Shown here piece after piece: positions 24,193 to 34,675 of a DNA stretch of 64,000 bases. Position 1 is the stretch's first letter. Each line of letters opens with the position of its first letter. The notes below the pieces were generated by a model. The model had not been told where the DNA came from. It did not search any database and worked only from the letters and a program-made list of their open reading frames with translations. Position numbers and translations under genes: made by a program. The stretch is from Tabrizicola flagellatus (GTDB lineage Bacteria > Pseudomonadota > Alphaproteobacteria > Rhodobacterales > Rhodobacteraceae): positions 124,001 through 188,000 of the forward strand of contig NZ_VMDU01000001.1 of NCBI RefSeq assembly GCF_008271465.1, read 5' to 3'.

Positions 24193-24663
24193 TTGCGTCC
24201 GATCCTGCAGGCCATCGACATTCCGCCCAGCTGGCTCGCGCTGCACATCGCGGCGGCCTGGGCCATTGCGCGCGTCTTGCCCCTGTCTTTCGGTGCTGCG
24301 GGCCGCGTGCTGGGGCCGGCGCTGGTCGGCCTCGGCCTGCTTCTCATGGCGGCGGCGGTCCTGCAGATGGCGCTGGCCCGGACCACGGTGATCCCGCGCC
24401 GCAACCCCTCGGCCCTGGTGACCGGAGGGGTCTTTTCCGTATCGCGCAATCCGATCTACCTGGCCGACGCGCTGATCCTTCTGGGCGCGATCCTGTGGCT
24501 GGACGCGGTGCTGGCGCTGCCGCTGGTCGCGGTGTTCGTCTGGCTGATCCAGACCCGCTTCATCCGCGACGAGGAGGCCCGGCTGGCCGCCGGATTCGGG
24601 CCGGAGTTCGACCGCTGGGCTGCGCGGACAGGTCGCTGGTTCGGGCGGAAAAGTGGGGTTTGA
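24193..24663 (+). CDS. Isoprenylcysteine carboxyl methyltransferase-like membrane protein
   Basis: This 156-residue protein has four or so transmembrane segments and the conserved motif GVFSVSRNPIYLADALILLG near residue 78. Near the C-terminus it has RFIRDEEARLAAGFGPEFDRW, both typical of the ICMT/PEMT (phospholipid methyltransferase-like, NnrU-related) superfamily. The substrate is unknown. The start is TTG at 24193, with a good AGGGAGGT ribosome site 5 nt upstream; no suitable ATG is present. Confidence 0.8.
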   Translation: MRPILQAIDIPPSWLALHIAAAWAIARVLPLSFGAAGRVLGPALVGLGLLLMAAAVLQMALARTTVIPRRNPSALVTGGVFSVSRNPIYLADALILLGAILWLDAVLALPLVAVFVWLIQTRFIRDEEARLAAGFGPEFDRWAARTGRWFGRKSGV

Positions 24664-24670
24664 AATAATG

Positions 24671-24707
24671 TTGCGCAATGTTATGTGCGTCGGGTCAGAT
24701 TCTGACC
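24671..24707 (+). promoter_or_regulatory. Candidate pntAB control region with 7-bp-arm palindrome
   Basis: TTGCGC at 24671 and TCAGAT at 24695 could be a -35/-10 pair with an 18-nt spacer. A perfect dyad, GGTCAGA-T-TCTGACC (24693-24707), covers the -10, which would suit a repressor site. pntA begins at 24733. Both assignments come from pattern only. Confidence 0.35.
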
Positions 24708-24732
24708 GCGCAAGCCAGAACGGGGGACGAGG

Positions 24733-26304
24733 GTGAAGATAGGCGCTTTGACAGAGGTGTTCCCGGGCGAGAACCGGGTGGCGATGACGCCGGAGTCGGC
24801 CACGCAGCTGGCCAAGCTGGGTCACACCGCCTGCATCCAGGCGGGCGCGGGCGCCAGGGCCGGTTTCTCGGACGCGGCCTATGCGGCGGCCGGCGTCGAG
24901 GTGCTGCCGGATGCGGCCTCGGTGATCAAGGCGGCCGACGTGATCGTGAAGGTGCGCGGGCCGGATGCGAAGGAACTGGCCTCGCTGCAGGACGGGCAGA
25001 CGCTGATCAGCTTCTTCTGGCCCGCGCAGAACCCCGAGCTCTTGGAGGCGGCGGCGAAGAAGAACCTGACCATCGTGGCGATGGACATGGTGCCGCGGAT
25101 CAGCCGCGCGCAGAAGATGGACGCGCTGTCCTCGATGGCCAATATCGCCGGCTACCGCGCGGTGATCGAGGCCGGGAACAACTTCGGCCGCTTCTTCACC
25201 GGGCAGGTGACGGCGGCGGGCAAGGTGCCCCCGGCCAAGGTGCTGGTCGTGGGTGCGGGCGTGGCGGGTCTGGCGGCGATCGGGACCTCGGTCAGCCTCG
25301 GCGCGATCGTCCATGCCTTCGACGTGCGCCCCGAAGTGGCCGAGCAGATCGAATCGATGGGCGCGAACTTCGTGTTCCTGGAATTCGAGCCGACCCAGGA
25401 CGGGGCGGCCACGGGTGGCTATGCGGCCCCCTCCAGCCCCGAGTTCCGCGAAAAGCAGCTGGCCAAGTTCCGTGAGCTGGCGCCCGAGATGGACATCGTC
25501 ATCACCACCGCCCTGATCCCCGGCCGGCCCGCGCCGAAGCTGTGGACCGAGGACATGGTGAAGATGATGAAGCCCGGGTCCGTGATCGTGGACCTCGCGG
25601 CCGAACGCGGCGGCAACTGCGACCTGACGGTGCCGGACCAGAAGATCGTCACCGACAACGGCGTCACCATCATCGGCTACACCGACTTCCCCAGCCGGAT
25701 GGCGACGCAGGCCTCGACGCTTTATGCCACCAACATCCGCCACATGCTGGCCGACCTGACGCCCAAGAAGGACGGGGTCATCCTGCACAACATGGAGGAT
25801 GACGTGATCCGGGGCGCCACGGCGGCGCACATGGGGGCGGTGACCTATCCGCCGCCGCCGCCCAAGGTGCAGGCAATTGCCGCGGCCAAGCCCAAGGAAA
25901 AGCCGAAGGAACTCACGCCCGAGGAACGCCGCGCGCAGGAGGTCGCCGCCTTCAGGGCGCAGACCCGCAGCCAGGTGGGGATGCTGGTCCTCGGCGGCGG
26001 ACTGATGCTCTTGGCGGGGCTCTATGCTCCGGCCAGCTTCATGAGCCATTTCATCGTCTTCGTTCTGGCGGTCTTCGTGGGCTTCCAGGTGATCTGGAAC
26101 GTCTCGCATTCGCTTCACACGCCGCTGATGGCGGTGACGAATGCGATTTCGTCGATCATCATCCTGGGCGCGCTGATGCAGATCGGGTCGGGGTCCTTCC
26201 TCGTGATCCTTCTCGCCGCGCTGTCGGTCTTCATGGCCGGGATCAACATCTTCGGTGGCTTCATGGTCACCCGGCGCATGCTCGCCATGTTCCAGAAATC
26301 GTAA
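24733..26304 (+). CDS. pntA: NAD(P) transhydrogenase subunit alpha (fused form)
   Basis: PntA and PntB form the proton-pumping transhydrogenase that reduces NADP+ with NADH. The 523-residue protein has the NAD-binding domain I ([20 protein letters not shown]; nucleotide motif [20 protein letters not shown] near residue 172), a Pro/Lys/Ala linker near residue 380, and four transmembrane helices from about 415. It is the single-polypeptide form, not the split PntAA/PntAB seen in Rhodospirillum. The start is GTG at 24733. pntB follows after 10 nt. Confidence 0.96.
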   Translation: MKIGALTEVFPGENRVAMTPESATQLAKLGHTACIQAGAGARAGFSDAAYAAAGVEVLPDAASVIKAADVIVKVRGPDAKELASLQDGQTLISFFWPAQNPELLEAAAKKNLTIVAMDMVPRISRAQKMDALSSMANIAGYRAVIEAGNNFGRFFTGQVTAAGKVPPAKVLVVGAGVAGLAAIGTSVSLGAIVHAFDVRPEVAEQIESMGANFVFLEFEPTQDGAATGGYAAPSSPEFREKQLAKFRELAPEMDIVITTALIPGRPAPKLWTEDMVKMMKPGSVIVDLAAERGGNCDLTVPDQKIVTDNGVTIIGYTDFPSRMATQASTLYATNIRHMLADLTPKKDGVILHNMEDDVIRGATAAHMGAVTYPPPPPKVQAIAAAKPKEKPKELTPEERRAQEVAAFRAQTRSQVGMLVLGGGLMLLAGLYAPASFMSHFIVFVLAVFVGFQVIWNVSHSLHTPLMAVTNAISSIIILGALMQIGSGSFLVILLAALSVFMAGINIFGGFMVTRRMLAMFQKS

Positions 26305-26314
26305 GGGGGCAGAC

Positions 26315-27748
26315 ATGGCTTACGGATTCACCACTGCGGCCTATGTCGTCGCCGCTGTCCTCTTCATCCTCTCGCTGGGCGGGCTTTCGGGTCAGGAAAG
26401 CGCCAAGCGCGCGGTCTGGTACGGCATCTTCGGCATGGCGCTGGCGGTTGCGGCCACGCTCTACGGCCCCGGCGCGGGCCTCTGGTGGCTGTCGGTCGTC
26501 CTGATCCTGGGCGGTGGCGCCATCGGCTGGGTCGTGGCGCAGCGCGTGCAGATGACCGAGATGCCGCAGCTTGTCGCCGCGATGCACAGTCTCGTGGGCC
26601 TTGCGGCGGTGTTCATCGGCTTCAACACCCATATCGAGCTGATCCGCATCGGGGCCATGGACGAGGCCGCCCGCGCTGCGCTGACCGGCTTTGCCGGGAC
26701 GATCGCGCACAAGACCGGGGCCGAGGTGACGATCCTCAGGATCGAGACCTTCCTCGGCGTCTTCATCGGCGCCGTCACCTTCACCGGATCGGTCATTGCC
26801 TTCGGCAAGCTGGCGGGCAAGGTGGATAGCAAGGCGGTGAAGCTGCCGGGCGGGCACCTGCTGAACGCGGGCGCGGCGCTCTTGTCGCTGGTCCTGCTGG
26901 TCGTCTATCTGCAATCCGGCTCGACGCTGGCGCTGATCGTGATGACGCTGGCGGCCTTCTTCATCGGCTACCACCTGATCATGGGGATCGGCGGGGCGGA
27001 CATGCCGGTCGTCGTCTCGATGCTGAACAGCTATTCGGGCTGGGCGGCGGCGGCGATCGGCTTTTCGCTGTCGAACGACCTGCTGATCGTCGTCGGCGCG
27101 CTGGTGGGCTCTTCGGGGGCGATCCTGTCCTACATCATGTGCAAGGCGATGAACCGGTCGTTCATCAGCGTGATCCTTGGCGGCTTCGGCAACACCACCG
27201 GCCCGGCGATGGAGGTCACGGGGGAACAGATCGCCATCGACGCCGAGGGCGTGGCCGCGGCGCTGAACGATGCCGACTCGATCATCATCGTGCCGGGCTA
27301 CGGCATGGCGGTGGCGCAGGCGCAGCAGTCGGTCTCGGAACTGACCCGCAAGCTGCGCGCCAAGGGCAAGAACGTCCGCTTCGCCATCCACCCGGTCGCG
27401 GGGCGTCTGCCGGGGCACATGAACGTGCTCCTGGCCGAGGCGAAGGTGCCTTACGACATCGTTCTGGAGATGGACGAGATCAACGAGGACTTCCCCGAAA
27501 CCGACGTGGCCATCGTCATCGGGTCGAACGACATCGTGAACCCCGCCGCGCAGGAGGATCCGAACAGCCCCATCGCCGGCATGCCGGTGCTGGAGGTCTG
27601 GAAGGCCAAGCAGGTCTTCGTGTCCAAGCGCGGGCAGGGGACGGGCTATTCCGGCATCGAGAACCCGCTGTTCTACAAGGAGAACACGCGGATGTTCTAC
27701 GGCGACGCGAAGAAGTCGCTCGATGCGCTCCTGCCGTTGATCGACTGA
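26315..27748 (+). CDS. pntB: NAD(P) transhydrogenase subunit beta
   Basis: This 477-residue subunit has eight or nine N-terminal transmembrane helices and a C-terminal NADP(H)-binding domain III from about residue 290. The signature [21 protein letters not shown] and [21 protein letters not shown] are clear, as is the [20 protein letters not shown] end block. It is co-transcribed with pntA. A palindromic hairpin at 27765-27795 follows and is shared with the convergent typA gene. Confidence 0.97.
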   Translation: MAYGFTTAAYVVAAVLFILSLGGLSGQESAKRAVWYGIFGMALAVAATLYGPGAGLWWLSVVLILGGGAIGWVVAQRVQMTEMPQLVAAMHSLVGLAAVFIGFNTHIELIRIGAMDEAARAALTGFAGTIAHKTGAEVTILRIETFLGVFIGAVTFTGSVIAFGKLAGKVDSKAVKLPGGHLLNAGAALLSLVLLVVYLQSGSTLALIVMTLAAFFIGYHLIMGIGGADMPVVVSMLNSYSGWAAAAIGFSLSNDLLIVVGALVGSSGAILSYIMCKAMNRSFISVILGGFGNTTGPAMEVTGEQIAIDAEGVAAALNDADSIIIVPGYGMAVAQAQQSVSELTRKLRAKGKNVRFAIHPVAGRLPGHMNVLLAEAKVPYDIVLEMDEINEDFPETDVAIVIGSNDIVNPAAQEDPNSPIAGMPVLEVWKAKQVFVSKRGQGTGYSGIENPLFYKENTRMFYGDAKKSLDALLPLID

Positions 27749-27764
27749 GTGCCCGGATCCGCCG

Positions 27765-27795
27765 GCCCAAGAATTTTCGTCGAAAATTCTTGGGC
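27765..27795. terminator. 15-bp palindrome (GCCCAAGAATTTTCG arms) between pntB and typA
   Basis: The arms GCCCAAGAATTTTCG and CGAAAATTCTTGGGC pair perfectly around one T. The site lies 16 nt after pntB and 14 nt after the end of the facing typA gene. A related palindrome with the same AATTTTCG core lies at 53722-53754, so this is probably a repeated extragenic palindrome used as a bidirectional terminator. Confidence 0.7.
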
Positions 27796-27809
27796 TTGCG
27801 ACCCGATGG

Positions 27810-29627
<1,818 letters not shown>

Positions 29628-29689
29628 GGGGTCCGTCCTGTAGGGTTGCGGCGGCCTTACAGGGTTTTGCGCCGGCTGGCCAGAGCCCG

Positions 29690-30313
29690 TCAGGCGGCGA
29701 TATAGCGGTCGCGGCGGTGGTTCACGGCGAGGAACAGCGAAAAGACCGCGGCGCCGAGAAAGCTGTAGGCCAGGGTATCGAACGGCATCACCAGCGCGGC
29801 CAGCCCGAAGATCACCATGTCGGACAGAAGCTGCGCATGGCCGGCGGGAAAGCCGGCGCGGTCCTGAAGCTCGATCCACAGGACGGAAAGCCCGCCGAAG
29901 CTGCCGCCGTGCCGGATGGCCGCCAGCGCCGCGATGCCGAACAGGAGGCCGAAGAGAACGGCGGCCACGGCGGGCTCGATCCGCCCCAGCTCGACCCAGT
30001 TCGGGAGGACCGCGACCAGGGCCGAAAGGGCGGCGGTCGTGACCAGCGTCTTCAGCGCGAAGGCCGCGCCCATGCGTTTCCACGCAAGGCCGAGGAAGGG
30101 CAGGGTGACGCCGAAATAGACGGCGGTGAAGGGCAGGCCGGTCCAGTGGGCGATCAGCACCGCAAGGCCGGTGGTCTGCCCGGTGACAAAACCCATGTGG
30201 GTCAGGATGTGCATCCCGAGGGCGGCCATGGTGACGCCGAAGGCGATCCCTTGCGCGTCATCCACCGCGCTGTGGCGGGGGCGGTCGGCGATCTGGTCGG
30301 GACGGTCGGGCAT
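29690..30313 (-). CDS. YitT family membrane protein
   Basis: This 207-residue integral membrane protein has about five or six transmembrane helices and the family motifs GMHILTHMGFVTGQTTGLAV and IRHGGSFGGLSVLWIELQD. YitT/DUF161 proteins are of uncertain function, possibly transporters. The start at 30311-30313 was chosen over an upstream ATG that falls in the likely promoter. The 30320-30380 region upstream is AT-rich and carries several AGGTCA/TGACCT sites. Confidence 0.82.
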   Translation of the reverse strand: MPDRPDQIADRPRHSAVDDAQGIAFGVTMAALGMHILTHMGFVTGQTTGLAVLIAHWTGLPFTAVYFGVTLPFLGLAWKRMGAAFALKTLVTTAALSALVAVLPNWVELGRIEPAVAAVLFGLLFGIAALAAIRHGGSFGGLSVLWIELQDRAGFPAGHAQLLSDMVIFGLAALVMPFDTLAYSFLGAAVFSLFLAVNHRRDRYIAA

Positions 30314-30336
30314 GGCGGGGATCCTGCGGGTCACAT

Positions 30337-30379
30337 AGGTCATATATCATGACCTTTACAAAGTCAATAATACTGACCT
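30337..30379. promoter_or_regulatory. AT-rich divergent control region with three AGGTCA/TGACCT half-sites
   Basis: AGGTCAT-ATATC-ATGACCT (30337-30355) is an inverted repeat with 7-bp arms, and another TGACCT lies at 30374-30379. The region separates the YitT gene from the NYN-domain gene and is the most AT-rich stretch nearby. It looks like an operator cluster; the regulator is unknown. Confidence 0.45.
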
Positions 30380-30471
30380 TTCTGTGGCAGTTGTAGAGTA
30401 TCATCCTTTCTGCTTCGCTCGGCGCCGCCGCTATGGCACCCTGACGATGATCGCTTTGGTTCGAGGGTATT

Positions 30472-31140
30472 ATGGACGAACGGCGCGTTGCGCTTCTTGT
30501 GGATGGCGAGAACCTCTCTGTCGAGCATGCGGGGTTCCTGATTACGACGGCCATAAAGTCCGGTGTGCTGGGTATCAAACGGGTCTACGGCGCAGTCACG
30601 CGGCTGGATGGCTGGACCTCGGCCCCGGGATTCCGGGTAGTGCATGTCCCGGCGCGAAAGGATGCGGCCGACATCGCCCTGTCGCTGGACGCACTGGAAC
30701 TGGCCCTGACCCGACAAGTGGACAAGATCGTCCTTGCGACCTCGGACAGGGACATGACGCTGGTTGCGCTCCGTCTTGCCGAGTTGGGGTTTGCCGTCAC
30801 CGGGATTGGCGAGGAGAAGGCACCTGAAGAATTCCGCAAGGCGTGCCGAGAGTTCGTGAAGATCCCGGTGAAGGTCAATCCTGCCGATGTCGCGAAGGCT
30901 CCGCCTTTCGATGATCGGATGTGCCAGTTCCTGAAGTCCGAAGGGGATTCTGACGGCTGGCTCTCCTTCTCAGCGCTGGGTCAGCAACGTGCCAAGACGA
31001 TGGGGATTTCGAAAGCTGCTGCGGGGATCGGCAAGTCGGCGTCCTGGAGCGACTGGTTCAAGAAGCGGCCAGAGGTCTATGAAATAGAAGAGCGCGGAAC
31101 CCAGTCCCGCGCCCGTCTCAAGCCAGCGAAGAAGGCTTAA
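30472..31140 (+). CDS. NYN-domain (PIN-like) putative ribonuclease
   Basis: This 222-residue protein has an N-terminal NYN domain of the LabA/DUF88 type. It shows acidic metal sites in [14 protein letters not shown] (Asp11 region), [14 protein letters not shown] (near residue 65) and [18 protein letters not shown] (near 90), as in PIN-like RNases. The C-terminal part ([20 protein letters not shown] and onward, from residue 148) resembles an OST-HTH/LOTUS-like winged domain that could bind RNA. Codon use and base composition look less GC-rich than in the neighbours, suggesting possible transfer. Its stop codon overlaps that of icd on the other strand (shared TTAA). RNA target and role are unknown. 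Confidence 0.78.
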   Translation: MDERRVALLVDGENLSVEHAGFLITTAIKSGVLGIKRVYGAVTRLDGWTSAPGFRVVHVPARKDAADIALSLDALELALTRQVDKIVLATSDRDMTLVALRLAELGFAVTGIGEEKAPEEFRKACREFVKIPVKVNPADVAKAPPFDDRMCQFLKSEGDSDGWLSFSALGQQRAKTMGISKAAAGIGKSASWSDWFKKRPEVYEIEERGTQSRARLKPAKKA

Positions 31141-32351
31141 CCCTTCAGCGCCTTGTTCAGGTATTCGTCCACCTTCTCCAGATAGCCCATGGTGGTCAGC
31201 CACTTCTGGTCCGGCCCCACGAGAAGCGCCAGGTCCTTGGTCATGAAGCCGTCCTCGACGGTCTGGACCGTCACCTTCTCCAGCGTCGTGGCAAAGCGCA
31301 TCAGCGCCTCGTTGTTGTCGAGCTTCGCGCGGTGCTTCAGGCCGCCGGTCCAGGCGTAGATCGAGGCGATGGAGTTGGTGGAGGTCTGCTTGCCCTTCTG
31401 GTGCTCGCGGTAGTGGCGGGTCACGGTGCCGTGGGCGGCTTCGGCCTCGACGATCTTGCCATCGGGCGTCATCAGGACCGAGGTCATCAGGCCGAGCGAG
31501 CCGAAGCCCTGCGCCACGATGTCGGATTGCACGTCGCCGTCATAGTTCTTGCAGGCCCAGACATAGCCGCCCGACCATTTCAGCGCCGAGGCCACCATGT
31601 CGTCGATCAGCCGGTGTTCGTAATGCAGGCCCCGCTTCTTGAACTCCTCGGCGAATTCCTCGTCGAAGACCTTCTGGAAGATGTCCTTGAAGCGGCCGTC
31701 ATAGGCTTTGAGGATGGTGTTCTTCGTGGAGAGATACACCGGCACGTTGCGCACCAGGCCATAGTTCAGCGAGGCCCGGGCGAAGTCGGTGATCGAGTCG
31801 TCGAGGTTGTACATCCCCATGTAGACCCCGGCCGAGGGGGCCGAATAGACCTCCTTCTCGATCACGGTGCCGTCGTCGCCGACATACTTCATCGTCAGCT
31901 TCCCCTTGCCCGGGAACTTGAAGTCGGTCGCGCGGTACTGGTCGCCGAAGGCGTGGCGGCCGACGACGATGGGCTGCGTCCAGTGCGGGACAAGGCGCGG
32001 GACGTTCTTGCAGATGATCGGCTCGCGGAAGATCACGCCGCCCAGGATGTTGCGGATCGTGCCGTTGGGGGACTTCCACATCTGCTTCAGGCCGAATTCC
32101 TCGACCCGGGCCTCGTCGGGGGTGATGGTCGCGCATTTCACGCCGACGCCGTACTGCTTGATGGCGTTGGCCGCGTCGATGGTGACCTGGTCGTCGGTGC
32201 GGTCGCGCTCCTCGATCCCGAGGTCGTAGTATTTCAGATCGATGTCGAGATAGGGCAGGATCAGCTTCTTCTTGATGAAGTCCCAGATGATCCGGGTCAT
32301 CTCGTCGCCGTCGAGCTCGACGACGGGGTTCTCTACCTTGATCTTCGACAT
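31137..32351 (-). CDS. icd: NADP-dependent isocitrate dehydrogenase
   Basis: This 404-residue enzyme of the eukaryote-like (type II) homodimeric class oxidises isocitrate to 2-oxoglutarate in the TCA cycle. Motifs include [40 protein letters not shown], and the metal-binding block [40 protein letters not shown] gives NADP and isocitrate contacts. It converges on the NYN gene with a 4-nt overlap of the stops. An inverted repeat at 32414-32433 lies upstream. Confidence 0.97.
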   Translation of the reverse strand: MSKIKVENPVVELDGDEMTRIIWDFIKKKLILPYLDIDLKYYDLGIEERDRTDDQVTIDAANAIKQYGVGVKCATITPDEARVEEFGLKQMWKSPNGTIRNILGGVIFREPIICKNVPRLVPHWTQPIVVGRHAFGDQYRATDFKFPGKGKLTMKYVGDDGTVIEKEVYSAPSAGVYMGMYNLDDSITDFARASLNYGLVRNVPVYLSTKNTILKAYDGRFKDIFQKVFDEEFAEEFKKRGLHYEHRLIDDMVASALKWSGGYVWACKNYDGDVQSDIVAQGFGSLGLMTSVLMTPDGKIVEAEAAHGTVTRHYREHQKGKQTSTNSIASIYAWTGGLKHRAKLDNNEALMRFATTLEKVTVQTVEDGFMTKDLALLVGPDQKWLTTMGYLEKVDEYLNKALKG

Positions 32352-32413
32352 GCGCGGCCTCCTGTGGATTCGGTTGCCGGGGTCATAGCGGAAAAGCGCG
32401 GGCTTGGGAAGGG

Positions 32414-32433
32414 CGGTATGCGATTGTATACCG
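32414..32433. promoter_or_regulatory. Inverted repeat upstream of icd (CGGTAT-N8-ATACCG)
   Basis: CGGTATGCGATTGTATACCG has 6-bp perfect arms around 8 nt and contains ATTGTATAC, similar to operators of GntR-type regulators. It is 63 nt upstream of the icd start codon. No regulator gene is adjacent, so this is a pattern-only call. Confidence 0.4.
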
Positions 32434-32516
32434 AAATGGGGCAGGCCGCTCGTCGATGACTTCGTCACTCCTCGCTGGGGTGCCCCCCGACGAGACGCCG
32501 AAGGCGCACGAGGGGG

Positions 32517-33101
32517 TCAGCCGAACCAGGGCCGGGCCTTTTCCCTGACCCACTCCCAGAGCGCCGGCGCGCCCTTGGCGATCTTGCTTCCGACGCGGGT
32601 CTCAAGCTGGTCGAAGGTGACATTGTAGGTCGCCCATGTGCCACCCCCCGACATCAGGTTCGCCATCACCGGCTGCACCCGGTCGAGGCTCTTGGCAAAG
32701 CGGGCGTCGGGGGTATCGGCGGCCTCGAACTCTTCCCAGAGCGCGCGCAGGTCGTGCCGCAGGTCATCGGGCAGGAGGCCGAAGATCCGGTCGGCGGCCC
32801 TGGCCTCGGCGGCCTGGGTCTCGACGCTGGCATGGGCCTGGCCGTTCTGCGCATGGATCGGCACGTCGCCCACGTCGATTTCCACCAGGTCGTGGATCAG
32901 CAGCATGCGGATGACCCGGTCGATGTTCACGCCCGGCCCGGCCTGGTCGGCCAGCACCAGCGCGTAAAGCGCCAGGTGCCAGGAATGTTCGCCCGAATTC
33001 TCCGGCCGCGAGCCATCGACAAGCGTCGTCGCGCGCATGACGTGCTTCAGCCGGTCGGCCTCATTGAGAAAGGCGAACTGGCGCTCCAGCCGGTCGCTCA
33101 A
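32517..33101 (-). CDS. HD-domain hydrolase (HDDC2/YfbR-like)
   Basis: This 194-residue protein has an HD metal-dependent phosphohydrolase domain: NSGEHSWHLALYALVL supplies the first histidine, RMLLIHDLVEIDVGD the HD pair, and FAKSLDRVQPVM the last aspartate. The family acts on 5'-deoxynucleotide monophosphates. It is the last gene of a three-gene minus-strand unit and its ATG overlaps the stop of the upstream small protein. Confidence 0.85.
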   Translation of the reverse strand: MSDRLERQFAFLNEADRLKHVMRATTLVDGSRPENSGEHSWHLALYALVLADQAGPGVNIDRVIRMLLIHDLVEIDVGDVPIHAQNGQAHASVETQAAEARAADRIFGLLPDDLRHDLRALWEEFEAADTPDARFAKSLDRVQPVMANLMSGGGTWATYNVTFDQLETRVGSKIAKGAPALWEWVREKARPWFG

Positions 33102-33367
33102 TGGCCCATGCCGCCGAAATCGACCGGAGCCTCGGGGGCCTCCTCGATCTCGCCGCGCTTGGCGGCCAGCGCCTTCTCCAGGAACTCGCGGCCCCGGCGT
33201 TCGGCCAGCCGCACGCGGACCGCGGTCATGTAGGCCTCCTGGAAGGTGGGCGAGGCCGCCATCAGCACCTTGGCCACCTTCTCGTAGAAGCGGTCGTCGC
33301 CAAGCTCCTGCTCGGCGGCCAGCACGTCGTCGGCCAGCTGGTCGGCCATTTCCTGCAAGCTGGCCAT
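33098..33367 (-). CDS. Small conserved helical protein of unknown function
   Basis: This 89-residue protein starts MASLQEMADQLADDVLAAEQ and appears fully helical, with many charged residues. It ends EAPEAPVDFGGMGH. No motif is recognised. It is coupled by 4-nt ATGA overlaps to both the upstream alpha/beta hydrolase and the downstream HD-domain gene, and this coupling is the main evidence that it is real. Confidence 0.75.
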   Translation of the reverse strand: MASLQEMADQLADDVLAAEQELGDDRFYEKVAKVLMAASPTFQEAYMTAVRVRLAERRGREFLEKALAAKRGEIEEAPEAPVDFGGMGH

Positions 33368-34026
33368 CAGCGGGTCGCCTCCGTCATCCTCCGGCGGACA
33401 TAGTCGGAGACCGTCTGGATCATCGGCTTCATGTGCGCCTCTTCGTCCTTGAAGAAGTGATCCGCGCCCTCGATCTCGGCATGGGTGATGGTGATGCCCT
33501 TCTGCTCGTGCAGCTTGGATACCAGCGTCCGGATGTCCTTGGGAGGGGCCACCTTGTCGGCGGTGCCGTTGATGATGAGCCCCGAAGACGGGCAGGGGGC
33601 GAGGAAGGAGAAGTCGTAGAGATTCGCGGGCGGCGCGACCGAGACGAAGCCGGTGATTTCGGGGCGACGCATCAGAAGCTGCATGCCGATCCAGGCGCCG
33701 AAGGAAAACCCGGCCACCCAGCACTGCTTGGAGTTCTGGTTCATGGCCTGAAGGTAGTCGAGCGCCGATGCCGCATCGGAAAGCTCGCCGATGCCCTGGT
33801 CGTACTCGCCCTGGCTGCGCCCCACGCCCCGGAAGTTGAACCGCAGGACGGTGAAGCCCAGGTTGTAGAATGCGTAGTGCAGGTTGTAGACGACCTTGTT
33901 GTTCATCGTTCCGCCATAGGCGGGATGCGGATGCAGCACGATGGCGATCGGCGCGTCGCGGTCCTTCTGCGGATGGTAGCGGCCTTCCAGACGTCCGTCG
34001 GGGCCGGCAAAGATCACTTCGGGCAT
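33367..34026 (-). CDS. Alpha/beta hydrolase
   Basis: This 219-residue hydrolase is of the dienelactone hydrolase-like/serine aminopeptidase S33 group. The oxyanion-hole region is IVLHPHPAYGGTMNNKVV, the nucleophile elbow is VAGFSFGAWIG (Ser near residue 110), the aspartate is near NGTADKVAPP and the histidine is in IEGADHFFKDE. The substrate is unknown. It is the first gene of the unit with the small protein and HD hydrolase, and it diverges from iscR. Confidence 0.85.
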   Translation of the reverse strand: MPEVIFAGPDGRLEGRYHPQKDRDAPIAIVLHPHPAYGGTMNNKVVYNLHYAFYNLGFTVLRFNFRGVGRSQGEYDQGIGELSDAASALDYLQAMNQNSKQCWVAGFSFGAWIGMQLLMRRPEITGFVSVAPPANLYDFSFLAPCPSSGLIINGTADKVAPPKDIRTLVSKLHEQKGITITHAEIEGADHFFKDEEAHMKPMIQTVSDYVRRRMTEATR

Positions 34027-34058
34027 TGCACTCTTCTCATGCGGGAGCGCGCGATTTC

Positions 34059-34094
34059 TTGACGCTTTCGCTCGGCTAAACTAGAACCGTTCTA
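34059..34094 (+). promoter_or_regulatory. iscR-suf promoter with IscR (Iron-Rhodo) box over the -10
   Basis: TTGACG (34059-34064), a 17-nt spacer and TAGAAC (34082-34087) form a clear -35/-10 pair. The palindrome TAGAAC-C-GTTCTA (34082-34094) covers the -10, so a bound regulator would block RNA polymerase. The TAGAA-N3-TTCTA form fits the Iron-Rhodo-box assigned to IscR in Rhodobacter. This implies autorepression of iscR and the suf operon by IscR. Confidence 0.8.
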
Positions 34095-34213
34095 AAGCGG
34101 GCCCCGGTCACCAAGTGCCGCGGCCCGGCTTTTCGGGGCCTGACTGAGGTAATGCGCGTCAGGCGCGGCGTCAATGCGGTTGCGGTTCCCCGGGGCGGAA
34201 CGGGAGGCACGGG

Positions 34214-34675
34214 ATGAAGCTTTCGACCAAGGGGCGCTATGCGATGGTGGCGCTGGCCGACCTGGCGCTGGCGCAGGGCGACGATCTGGTCTCGCTGGCA
34301 GCGATTTCCCGGCGGCAGGACATCAGCCTGCCCTATCTCGAGCAGCTCTTCGTCAAGCTGCGCCGCGCGGGCCTGGTCGAGGCGGTGCGCGGGCCCGGCG
34401 GCGGCTACAAGCTGGCGCGCAGCCCCAACGAGATCCGCATTTCCGAGGTGATGCAGGCGGTGGAGGAAACCGTCGATGCCATGCATACCGGCGCCGGGGC
34501 CAGCGGGGCCCTGTCCGGCACCCGGGCGCAGTCGCTGACCAATCGGCTGTGGGAAAGCCTGTCGGCCAATGTCTATGTCTTCCTGCACCAGGTCCGGCTT
34601 TCGGATGTGGTGCAGAACGATCTGACACCCTGTCCCGCCGTCCCCTCGCTGTTCCGCGTGGTGGACGAGGAATGA
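34214..34675 (+). CDS. iscR: Rrf2-family iron-sulphur regulator IscR (single-cysteine type)
   Basis: This 153-residue Rrf2 protein has a winged-helix N-terminus (MKLSTKGRYAMVALADLALA; LPYLEQLFVKLRRAGLVEAV; GPGGGYKLAR). Classical IscR holds its cluster with three cysteines near residues 92-104. Here that loop (DAMHTGAGASGALSGTRAQS) has none, and the only cysteine is Cys140 (DLTPCPAVPSLFRVV). The IscR of Rhodobacter sphaeroides is known to be of this single-cysteine type and to act as a repressor. The stop overlaps the next gene (ATGA). Confidence 0.92.
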   Translation: MKLSTKGRYAMVALADLALAQGDDLVSLAAISRRQDISLPYLEQLFVKLRRAGLVEAVRGPGGGYKLARSPNEIRISEVMQAVEETVDAMHTGAGASGALSGTRAQSLTNRLWESLSANVYVFLHQVRLSDVVQNDLTPCPAVPSLFRVVDEE

